This document shows positions 1-6,343 of a DNA stretch of 16,327 nt, piece by piece. Source of the DNA: JAJPJX01 sp964568355 (lineage in GTDB: Bacteria > Acidobacteriota > Terriglobia > Bryobacterales > Bryobacteraceae); NCBI GenBank assembly GCA_964568355.1, contig CAZMRK010000685.1:1-16327 (forward strand). Reading direction: 5' to 3'. Position 1 is the first letter of the stretch. Each line of letters starts with the position of its first letter. Below the pieces are notes generated by a model. The model was not told the origin of the DNA. It saw only the letters and a list, made by a program, of their open reading frames with translations, and ran no database searches. The translations under genes and the position numbers were made by a program.

Positions 1-377
1 TGCTTCTGGCCGCGCTCGGCCTGGTGGGCTGGGCGCTTACAGTCGCCGGCCTCTATGGACTGGTCGCCTACACGGTGACCCGGCGCATCCCGGAGATCGG
101 CGTGCGTGTGGCGCTGGGCGCCCTGCCATCAGACGTATTGCGCCTGGTGCTGCGCGACGGGCTCATCATCGCCATTGCCGGCTTAACGGTCGGGCTGATG
201 CTGGCCGCGCTGGTCACACCGTTGCTGCGCATGTTCCTGGTAGGCGTTGCTCCGCATGACCCGGTCAGTTTCGCGGCGGTCGCAGTGGGTCTAATCCTGA
301 CTTCGCTCCTGGCAAGCTACGGTCCTGCACGCCGCGGAATGCGATTACCGCCGACCGAAGCGCTTCGCAATGAATAG
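1..377 (+). CDS. ADOP/MacB-type ABC permease, C-terminal fragment
   Basis: This is the 3' end of a gene that begins left of the window. The frame is open from base 3 to the TAG at 375-377, so the GTG at 24 is an internal codon and not a start. The visible 124 or so residues hold the last FtsX-type permease unit. There is a membrane helix near the start, then the cytoplasmic signature RIPEIGVRVALGA, two further helices, and the terminal PTEALRNE. The same signatures occur at the C-terminus of the complete permease at 6344-8998 (REIGVRMALGA ... PIEALRSE), so the two are paralogs. Family knowledge: such proteins are FtsX/MacB-like inner-membrane permeases without a fused ATPase. The substrate is unknown. 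The gene converges on motB, with only 12 bases between the two stop codons. Confidence 0.85.
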   Translation, partial: LLAALGLVGWALTVAGLYGLVAYTVTRRIPEIGVRVALGALPSDVLRLVLRDGLIIAIAGLTVGLMLAALVTPLLRMFLVGVAPHDPVSFAAVAVGLILTSLLASYGPARRGMRLPPTEALRNE

Positions 378-393
378 CGCGCTGTAGCGCTAT
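374..393. terminator. Perfect hairpin shared by two convergent stop codons
   Basis: A perfect inverted repeat lies here: ATAGCGC (374-380), a six-base loop (381-386), then GCGCTAT (387-393). The left arm contains the TAG stop of the permease (375-377). The right arm contains, on the minus strand, the TAG stop of motB (392-390). The stem could act as a bidirectional transcription stop or as a 3'-end stabiliser for both convergent mRNAs. No U-tract follows on either strand, so classical intrinsic termination is not demonstrated. Confidence 0.5.
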
Positions 394-1067
394 CTCGGCC
401 GCAGGTCGTTGAGAATCACTACGTCGACCCTGCGATTGCGGGCGCGCCCTTCGGCATCGTCGTTGGCGCCCACCGGTACGGTCTCGGCGTACCCGGCGAT
501 GGACAAGCGGTTACGCGGGATGCCTCCGCGCGCGGCCAGTGCCTCCATCATGGCGATGCTGCGCGCCGCCGACAGTTCCCAATTGCTCTTGAAGCGGGAG
601 TTCCGGATGCGCACGCTGTCGGTGTGCCCTTCCAACCGTACCAGGTTCGGCACATCGCCTAGGATGCGGGCGATCTTGTCGACCATGGGATAGCTGGCGG
701 GATCGAGCTCGGCATGGCCGGACTGGAAGAACGCCGCCTGGCGCAAGCTGATGACCAGCCCGCGCGATTCCAGCCGCACTTCCAGATGCTGTTTTTCGAT
801 TTCTTCGCGGAGCTCCCGGGTGAGCAGAGCGGCAGATGTTTTCGCCGGATTCTGGGGCACGGACCTGGCCGGCACGGGCGCAGGCATTTCCCGCTGGCCC
901 AGCGCCGCCATTACAGATTCCGATACTTTGCGGGCAGTTCCCTTCTCCGCCCGTTCGGAAACGAATAACACGACGAAAGCCGCAAACAGCAGAGTGAGGA
1001 AATCGGCGTAGGAGATCAGCCAGCGCTGGTGGCTGGCGCGCGACCGGATATCGATGGGATTGATCAT
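390..1067 (-). CDS. motB: MotB-family / OmpA-like stator protein
   Basis: This 225-residue protein is the peptidoglycan-anchored half of a MotA/MotB-type ion channel that turns ion flow into mechanical work. Residues 12-39 form the single N-terminal membrane helix of the MotB plug type (WLISYADFLTLLFAAFVVLF). D22 sits where MotB carries its essential ion-binding aspartate. A proline-rich linker (about 60-80) follows, then an OmpA-like peptidoglycan-binding domain (about 105-220) with LEGHTDSV (D150), NWELSAARS and NRRVDVVI. The length is shorter than E. coli MotB (about 308), mainly in the linker. It starts at ATG 1067, seven bases after the motA stop, so the two are co-transcribed. The Shine-Dalgarno is weak, so translational coupling is likely. 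No flagellar gene is visible nearby. The role could be motility or another stator function. Confidence 0.88.
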   Translation of the reverse strand: MINPIDIRSRASHQRWLISYADFLTLLFAAFVVLFVSERAEKGTARKVSESVMAALGQREMPAPVPARSVPQNPAKTSAALLTRELREEIEKQHLEVRLESRGLVISLRQAAFFQSGHAELDPASYPMVDKIARILGDVPNLVRLEGHTDSVRIRNSRFKSNWELSAARSIAMMEALAARGGIPRNRLSIAGYAETVPVGANDDAEGRARNRRVDVVILNDLRPR

Positions 1068-1074
1068 GGCGGCT

Positions 1075-1917
1075 CTATGCGGAAGCGATCCGGGCGGCGG
1101 GCTCCGGAATCTCGATGGGCCGCCCGCTGGCGCGCCAGCCTTCGCGTCCGAACGCTTCCAGGCGCTGGCGAATGAGCCAGGGATGCATTTGCTCGATCAT
1201 TGCGATAATCCCTTCCAGAATCAGTTGCTCGGCGCGGATCGATTGCTGCGACCGCAGGCGGATGCGCTGGGCGATCGGCAAGAACAGCAGGTTGGCCGAT
1301 CCCACGCCGTGCAGCGTGGCGACAAACGCTACGGCAATTCCCGCGCCCACCTGAGAGAAGTTGTCGAGGTGCTTCATTACCTGAATCAAACCCATCACGG
1401 CGCCGACGATACCGAAGGTCGGTGCATATCCTCCGGCCGCTTCGAACACACCCGCGTCGGTTTCGGCCTCGGTGGCTTCCAGGCGCATCTCCATCTCCAT
1501 CATCTTGCGCAGCTTGTCTGGTTCCAGCCCGTCAATCGCCAACATCAGCGTCTTGCTCAGAAAGGGGTCTTCCGTGCCCTCCAGGTCCCGCTCCAGAGAC
1601 ACCAGGCCGTGGCGGCGGGCCTTGGTGGCCAGAGCGCTGATGCGGTCGATCATTTCCCGAGGTGCGTTATCGTGTTCGGAGAAGACCAATCGCAGTTTTC
1701 CGAGAGCGCTTTTCAGAATAGGCCGCGGAGTCGTGAGAACTACCGCGCCGATTGTGCCGCCCAGGACGATGACCGCGGCGCTCGCCTGGGCGATGTCGGC
1801 GATGTGCCCGCCATCGAGCACCAAGCCGCCGAGCACGCCGCTGATGGCCAGAAGGAACCCGCCGAAGGCGATCAGATCCACACGCATGGAGCGGGCAAGA
1901 GTGGGGGTGCGACGCAT
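1075..1917 (-). CDS. motA: MotA-family proton/sodium channel stator protein
   Basis: This protein of up to 280 residues is the channel subunit that pairs with MotB. It has four predicted membrane helices (about 15-34, 47-64, 163-183, 193-215). The cytoplasmic loop between helices 2 and 3 carries the conserved ARRHGLVSLE segment and the acidic stretch DPFLSKTLMLAIDG. The helix 3 entrance AAGGYAPTFGIVGAVMGLIQVM is diagnostic of MotA/MotP. P166 and P214 match the two conserved MotA prolines. Start choice is uncertain: ATG 1917 gives a ten-residue basic extension, while ATG 1887 (MRVDLIAFGG) matches the usual MotA N-terminus better, and neither has a strong ribosome binding site. It is the first gene of a two-gene operon with motB. 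The sequence alone does not decide between protons and sodium. Confidence 0.9.
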   Translation of the reverse strand: MRRTPTLARSMRVDLIAFGGFLLAISGVLGGLVLDGGHIADIAQASAAVIVLGGTIGAVVLTTPRPILKSALGKLRLVFSEHDNAPREMIDRISALATKARRHGLVSLERDLEGTEDPFLSKTLMLAIDGLEPDKLRKMMEMEMRLEATEAETDAGVFEAAGGYAPTFGIVGAVMGLIQVMKHLDNFSQVGAGIAVAFVATLHGVGSANLLFLPIAQRIRLRSQQSIRAEQLILEGIIAMIEQMHPWLIRQRLEAFGREGWRASGRPIEIPEPAARIASA

Positions 1918-1948
1918 ACCGCTCGTTCCAGCGCACGCGTCCGGCCAC

Positions 1949-1979
1949 GTGCTGAAACTGGAAACACGGGATTTAGCAC
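1949..1979. repeat. Imperfect inverted repeat upstream of motA
   Basis: GTGCT-g-AAA (1949-1957) and TTTAGCAC (1972-1979) are complementary arms with one bulged base and a 14-base loop. They lie in the 117-base spacer between the motA start and the stop of the glycine-rich gene. On the minus strand the segment precedes motA, so it could be an operator or part of the motA leader, or the 3' structure of the upstream gene. The evidence is structural only. Confidence 0.25.
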
Positions 1980-2034
1980 AGCCGCGGCCGGCAAAATCGT
2001 GACACCCGTCAGCTTTTTGACTGGCGAGTTTCCC

Positions 2035-2847
2035 CTAAACCGCCAGCTTGCCGTGATATTGCATTTCTTTGAAGGTGAACTTTACCTTGAACCGCATGGG
2101 GCCGAACTCGGTGGAAAACGTGACCTCCTTGTCGTCGGCGGAAAGCTGCAACAGCTCTTTCGAGAAGCCGAATAGGATGGTCCGGGTGTCGCGGCTCACT
2201 GTGAGCGATTGCTGCACGATCCCTGGCTGGGCGGGCGATTTTCCCTTTGGCTCCAGGTACGTCAGCCCCTGGAGCCGTTCCAACAGGTCGTCGCTCGCGC
2301 CCTGCGAGACCGTGGTCTCGGTATCGTCGCCGCTTTCGCTGCGCCGGCGCCGCCGCGCTAGCAGCGGGATACCGCTAACGCTGATCACGTAGTGGTTGGC
2401 CAAGGCTTCGGGCAGCGGCGTTTTGAGCGCGTCGAGGACCGGCTGGGCGCTCTCCCATCGAACGACGCCCCTCCACTGCATGGGCCGCTCGCCACCACCG
2501 CCACCGGGGTATCCCCCAGGACCACCGCCGCCCGGATATCCCATACCGCCACCGCCGGGGTAGCCCATACCGCCGCCGCCGACCCCCGGAATTCCCATGC
2601 CGCCCATACGGCCCATGCCACCGCCCCGGCCACCTCGCCCCATGCCGCGGCCGGATTCGGACGGAGAGGCGGTCACCTCCTTCGCCCACGGCGACTTACT
2701 GGTCAGTTTGTCGATCTCCTCGCTGGACCATTGCGAAGGATCTTTCTTGTTCCAAAAGTCCGACTCGCCGGCATCAGCCCGGTTCCACAACTCCACGGCT
2801 GTGCCGGAAGCGAGTAGAAGAATTCCACGCCGGCTTAATCCTGCCAT
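2035..2847 (-). CDS. Exported glycine-rich protein, function unknown
   Basis: This 270-residue protein starts at ATG 2847. A TTG two codons upstream (2853) is possible, but a GGGG at 2859-2862 suits neither start clearly. Residues 1-26 look like a signal peptide (SRRGILLLASG then a polar stretch). Residues 30-58 carry FWNKKDPSQWSSEEIDKLTSKSPWA, a motif I associate with a paralogous family of exported acidobacterial proteins. Residues 67-119 are a low-complexity Gly/Met/Pro region with repeats of GMGYPGGGG. The C-terminal part (125-270) begins with a W-R-G-V-V-R-W-E-S-A segment and has alternating beta-like stretches. It also has a basic cluster ARRRRRS at 164-170. No enzyme motif is visible. 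It is monocistronic, divergent from the amidohydrolase gene, and followed by motA after 117 bases. Cell-envelope location is inferred from the leader. Confidence 0.75.
   Translation of the reverse strand: MAGLSRRGILLLASGTAVELWNRADAGESDFWNKKDPSQWSSEEIDKLTSKSPWAKEVTASPSESGRGMGRGGRGGGMGRMGGMGIPGVGGGGMGYPGGGGMGYPGGGGPGGYPGGGGGERPMQWRGVVRWESAQPVLDALKTPLPEALANHYVISVSGIPLLARRRRRSESGDDTETTVSQGASDDLLERLQGLTYLEPKGKSPAQPGIVQQSLTVSRDTRTILFGFSKELLQLSADDKEVTFSTEFGPMRFKVKFTFKEMQYHGKLAV
2490..2650 (-). repeat. Low-complexity coding repeat (Gly-rich, GMGYPGGG-type units)
   Basis: This stretch encodes residues 67-119 of the exported protein. On the plus strand it reads as repeated CCACCGCC and GGATATCCC-type units. 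The unit GMGYPGGGG occurs twice in tandem, with further degenerate copies (PGGGGPGGYPGGGGG and runs of GMGRGGRGGG). Such repeats change length easily by slippage. Confidence 0.75.
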
Positions 2848-2865
2848 AACCAAACAACCCCGTCA

Positions 2866-2871
2866 TACAAT
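2866..2871 (+). promoter_or_regulatory. -10 element TACAAT just before the amidohydrolase start
   Basis: TACAAT lies five bases (CAAAG) before the TTG at 2877. With the usual distance of about seven bases from -10 to transcription start, the mRNA would begin at or next to the start codon, making it leaderless. No good -35 hexamer is visible at 16-18 bases. The whole gap to the divergent glycine-rich gene is under 30 bases, so both promoters must overlap here. Confidence 0.5.
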
Positions 2872-2876
2872 CAAAG

Positions 2877-4622
2877 TTGCTACCAGTCGACGCACGCCAG
2901 CGCCTCCTTGCGGTGGCTCGGGGAGAAACCCTTGCCGATCGCCTCTTCCAATCTGCCCACGTGGTAAACGTGTATTCCGGGGAGATCTACCCGGCCAATG
3001 TAGCCGTTTCGGAGGGTCGCATTGCTTACGTCGGCCCAGCCGAACGTCCGGCCGCCGAAGTAGTCGATGCCGCGGGGCTTTATCTCTCCCCCGGCTGGAT
3101 TGAACCCCACGGCCACCCCTGGATGCTTTACAACCCTGTCTCGCAAATCGAGGCGATCCTGCCGGGCGGTACCACGCTGCTGTTCAATGATGACCTTCTG
3201 TTCCATCTTCAGGCCGGTCCCGAAGGCGTTCGGCGTGCGCTCGATGCTCTTGCGGATCTACCGCTTACCTATCGCTGGCTGATCCGCCTGCTTTCCCAGT
3301 CGGAGCTTTCCGACGAGACCGAGGTCTTTGCCCCGGAAAGTGTACTCCCGCTGCTCGATCGTCCCGATGTCGCCGGAACGGCGGAACTTACGCGTTGGCC
3401 CCAGGTGCTTCGGGGCAATGCCAGCGTCCTGGCGGGTATCAGCCGCGCCCTGGCGCTGGGAAAGCGGGCCGACGGGCATACCGCCGGCGCGTCCTATGAA
3501 AAGCTTAACGCGATCGGGGCCGGCGGGATCAGTGCCTGCCATGAGGCCATCACGGCCGGGGAAATCGCCGACCGCCTGCGCCTGGGATTCTGGACTATTC
3601 TGCGCCATAGTTCGCTTCGCCCCGACCTGCCGGAACTGGCTCGCGCCATCACCGAAATGCGGCTGGATACACGCCGGCTGATGCTGACCATGGATGGGCC
3701 ATCGCCTCGCTTCGTCGCCGAGAACGGCTTTCTTGACTATGCCTTACGCGAGCTGGTCGCGCGGGGAGTAGCGCCGGTGACCGCTATCCAGATGGCCACC
3801 ATCAACCCGGCGACGTACTACGGCATGGACCAGGAGCGCGGCGGTATCGCCCCCGGCCGGATCGCCGACTTCGTGCTGCTGCCGGACCTGGAGACATTCC
3901 GCTCGGCGCGGGTCGTCGTGGCGGGCCGGGACGTGGCACGCGATGGCCGATTGCTGGCCCATCTCCCCAATGTCGATTGGGATGCACTTGATCTGCGCCC
4001 GAGCTTTGCGCCGTTTCCGGAGGGATGGAATCGGCCCGGGGGCTCCCTGCCGGTCATCGAGCTGATTACGAACGTCATCACCCGCGGAGCCGGGGCCGCG
4101 CCGTGGACGTCCGATGGCGGAGTCCCCGACGGCATGCTTCTGGCCGTTCTGCTCGATCGCCAGGGCCGTTGGATGACTCGGGCGTGGCTGCGCGGTTTTG
4201 CACCGCGCCTCTCTGCCCTTGCCAGCACCTATAACTCCAGCGGACACCTGCTGGTGCTCGGGCGTGACCTTCGCGCCATGGAACACGCCGCCGCGGCTGT
4301 TGTGAAATGCCACGGCGGTATTGCGTTTGCGGAAGCGGAAGGGGTGAGCTGGCAGTTCGCCCTGCCGATCGCCGGGATGATGTCCCCTCTCCCGTTTGCG
4401 GAGACGGTTCGCGCACAGCGTGAAATCGAGACGCGGGTCCAAGCGGCCGGTTTTGTTTATGCCGATATTTGCTACGCCCTGTTGTTCCTCGCGGCCGATT
4501 TTCTTCCGGGATGGCGGCTGACGCCGCGCGGCGTTCTGGATGTTCGCTCCGGAGCGCTGGTAGAAGAAGCGGTACAGCGGCGCAGCACGATCGGATCCGG
4601 AGAAAAGGCCATACATGGGTGA
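2877..4622 (+). CDS. Adenine-deaminase-like amidohydrolase, divergent
   Basis: This 581-residue protein is close in length to bacterial adenine deaminase (about 577-590) and has the same two-part layout. An amidohydrolase barrel spans about 25-345 and the adenine deaminase C-terminal domain about 390-562. Retained features are PGWIEPHGH (H78, H80), GTAELTRWPQVLRG (E170), ADGHTAG (H201), LNAIGAGGISACHEA (H222, E223), D273, and TAIQMATINPATYYGM (303-317). Lost features are the near-invariant DPHE motif, which reads N-D-D-L at 104-107, and the C-terminal DSHN motif, which reads S-S-G-H at 454-457. I therefore expect a metal-dependent cyclic amide or amine hydrolase that need not be adenine deaminase. 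TTG 2877 is the first start; GTG at codon 13 (2913) is an alternative. It overlaps the downstream symporter gene by eight bases. Confidence 0.8.
   Translation: MLPVDARQRLLAVARGETLADRLFQSAHVVNVYSGEIYPANVAVSEGRIAYVGPAERPAAEVVDAAGLYLSPGWIEPHGHPWMLYNPVSQIEAILPGGTTLLFNDDLLFHLQAGPEGVRRALDALADLPLTYRWLIRLLSQSELSDETEVFAPESVLPLLDRPDVAGTAELTRWPQVLRGNASVLAGISRALALGKRADGHTAGASYEKLNAIGAGGISACHEAITAGEIADRLRLGFWTILRHSSLRPDLPELARAITEMRLDTRRLMLTMDGPSPRFVAENGFLDYALRELVARGVAPVTAIQMATINPATYYGMDQERGGIAPGRIADFVLLPDLETFRSARVVVAGRDVARDGRLLAHLPNVDWDALDLRPSFAPFPEGWNRPGGSLPVIELITNVITRGAGAAPWTSDGGVPDGMLLAVLLDRQGRWMTRAWLRGFAPRLSALASTYNSSGHLLVLGRDLRAMEHAAAAVVKCHGGIAFAEAEGVSWQFALPIAGMMSPLPFAETVRAQREIETRVQAAGFVYADICYALLFLAADFLPGWRLTPRGVLDVRSGALVEEAVQRRSTIGSGEKAIHG
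4604..4608 (+). promoter_or_regulatory. Ribosome binding site of the symporter gene
   Basis: AAAGG ends six bases before ATG 4615 and lies inside the last codons of the amidohydrolase. With the eight-base stop/start overlap (ATGGGTGA, 4615-4622) it supports translational coupling and fixes the symporter start. Confidence 0.6.
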
Positions 4623-6297
4623 GTTGGAACTGAGCACGCTCGACTGGGCGGTTTTGGCGGTGTACCTGGCGGGGATCGCCGTGATCGGCATCCTGGCCGG
4701 ACTGCGCGTGAAAGATACTACGCATTACTTTTTGGGGAGCCGCCGCTTTGGCCGCCTACTCATGATCGGGCAGAGTTTCGGCACGGGAACCCACGCCGAG
4801 ATGCCGGTCTCGCTTGCCGGCGCGGTCTACAACATGGGGGTTTCGGGCATCTGGTATCAATGGAAAAATCTCTTTGCCACCCCGTTCTACTGGCTGATCG
4901 CGCCGCTGTTCCGCCGCATCCGCCGGACCACGACCGCGGAGATGATCGAGGACCGCTATGGGCCTTGGATGGGCGCGATCTATACCGTTTTTGCGCTGAG
5001 CTTCTTCACCATCAACATGGCCAGCATGTTGAAAGGCGCGGCGAAGGTAATCGCGCAGGCGGCCGGCGGCGAGGTGCCGGTCAACGCCATCGTGGTCGCA
5101 ATGACGGTGGTTTTCATTCTCTACAGTTTTGTGGGTGGCCTGGTGGCTACGGCCTGGACGGACTTTCTACAGGGATTTCTGATCATCGCGCTCTCCTTTC
5201 TGTTGATTCCCCTGGGCTGGGGAACCGTGAACGGTATGAGTGGAATGCGGGCAGCGCTGGAGCCTTATCGGTTCTCGCTGGCTACGCCGGAGGGTATCGG
5301 CGTGTGGTTCATCCTGATGCTGACCGTAAACGGACTCGTCGGGATTGTGGCGCAGCCGCATCTGATGGCCAGCGTGGGTACGGGCAAGGACGAATACACC
5401 TGCCGCGTAGGCTTTCTTTACGGCAACTTCGTGAAACGCTTCTGCACCATCGGCTGGGCCATGGTTGGCCTCATGGTGGCAGCCCTGGTGGCGCGCGGGG
5501 CTTTCGGCGTGCACTCCCTGCAGGATCCCGAAGAGGCCTTTGGTTTCGCCTGCCGGCACCTGCTGTTTCAGGGCGGTGTGGGCCTGCTGATCGCCTGTGT
5601 GCTGGCGGCCAACATGGCGGGATGCTCGGCTTTCATGGTCGACAGCGGAGCGCTGTTCACTCGCAACTTTTACGCCCGGTATCTGGCACCTTCGCGCCCG
5701 GACCGCCATTACCTGCTGATCGGCAGAGTCAGCGGCCTGCTGATCACCCTGGCGGGAGTGCTCTATGCGCTGTTTCTGGTACAGCGCGTGTTGTACTCGT
5801 TCCTTCTCACCGAGACCATGTCCACCTATGTCGGCATCAGCGTGATGGGAGGAATCTTTTGGAGCCGGGCCACGCGCTGGGGCGCCGCGGCGAGCATCGT
5901 GGTGGCGATGGGAACCAACTTTGCTGTGCTCTCCTGGAGCGGCCGTCGCCTGGACCATTGGGACCCCAACGTGTTTCTGATCTCGCTGCTCGCCGGCATC
6001 GCGACCCTGATCGTCGTGAGCCTGCTCACGCCGCGCGAGCCGGCGACGGCACTCCAGTCGTTTTACGGCCGCCTGCAAACTCCCAGCGATGCCGATGCGG
6101 AGTGGGAGAAGCGCGACCCGCGCAAGGTTGCCGAAGAAGGCCGGCAACTGATTCTGGTAAACCTGCTGAGGCTGCGCGAAGCCGCGGCGGGCGTGTCTTT
6201 ATGGCGCGCCTACCGCGTGGATCTGCGCGGATTCGCCACGGGGTGGATCATCGCTGGAGGACTGATCCTGGTGGCCTGGCTGGTCTTTTCGGTGTAG
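4615..6297 (+). CDS. Sodium:solute symporter (SSS family) permease
   Basis: This 560-residue polytopic membrane protein belongs to the sodium/solute symporter family. Recognisable parts are the first helix (about 11-30), HYFLGSRRFG (37-46, the family's YFLxGR-like loop), TAEMIEDRYGPWMG (107-120), GGLVATAWTDFLQGFLI (174-190, a family hallmark), and ANMAGCSAFMVDSGALFTRNFY (332-353). The last matches the sodium-site helix, but the usual Ser/Thr cluster is altered to AGCSA. About 13 or 14 membrane spans are predicted. A charged cytoplasmic segment (about 473-535) precedes a last helix (540-559). The substrate cannot be read from sequence. Overlap with the amidohydrolase gene suggests it imports that enzyme's substrate, or a precursor of it, using a sodium gradient. 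Confidence 0.88.
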   Translation: MGELELSTLDWAVLAVYLAGIAVIGILAGLRVKDTTHYFLGSRRFGRLLMIGQSFGTGTHAEMPVSLAGAVYNMGVSGIWYQWKNLFATPFYWLIAPLFRRIRRTTTAEMIEDRYGPWMGAIYTVFALSFFTINMASMLKGAAKVIAQAAGGEVPVNAIVVAMTVVFILYSFVGGLVATAWTDFLQGFLIIALSFLLIPLGWGTVNGMSGMRAALEPYRFSLATPEGIGVWFILMLTVNGLVGIVAQPHLMASVGTGKDEYTCRVGFLYGNFVKRFCTIGWAMVGLMVAALVARGAFGVHSLQDPEEAFGFACRHLLFQGGVGLLIACVLAANMAGCSAFMVDSGALFTRNFYARYLAPSRPDRHYLLIGRVSGLLITLAGVLYALFLVQRVLYSFLLTETMSTYVGISVMGGIFWSRATRWGAAASIVVAMGTNFAVLSWSGRRLDHWDPNVFLISLLAGIATLIVVSLLTPREPATALQSFYGRLQTPSDADAEWEKRDPRKVAEEGRQLILVNLLRLREAAAGVSLWRAYRVDLRGFATGWIIAGGLILVAWLVFSV

Positions 6298-6330
6298 CGT
6301 TGTGTTAGGATGACTCCTATGGACATTGCA

Positions 6331-6336
6331 AAGGAG
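6331..6336 (+). promoter_or_regulatory. Strong Shine-Dalgarno that decides the ADOP start
   Basis: AAGGAG lies seven bases before ATG 6344. It selects this ATG over an in-frame TTG at 6326, which has no ribosome binding site and would itself overlap this motif. A TTAGGAT sequence at 6305-6311 resembles a -10 element and could give the gene its own promoter in the short gap after the symporter. Confidence 0.75.
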
Positions 6337-6343
6337 TACTGCT

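Noticed and set aside
1054..2175. Long open frame (373 codons) on the plus strand across motA
   Set aside because: It is antisense to the well-supported motA gene. The translation is rich in His, Gln and Arg with no domain, as expected of a shadow frame in GC-rich DNA.
2877..4622. Straight annotation of this gene as adenine deaminase (ade)
   Set aside because: Two near-invariant family motifs are replaced, so the substrate should not be assumed and no gene symbol was given.
4860..6308. Long open frame (482 codons) on the plus strand, in another frame within the symporter
   Set aside because: The product is Arg/Gly/His-rich and without domains, while the overlapping frame encodes a clear SSS symporter.
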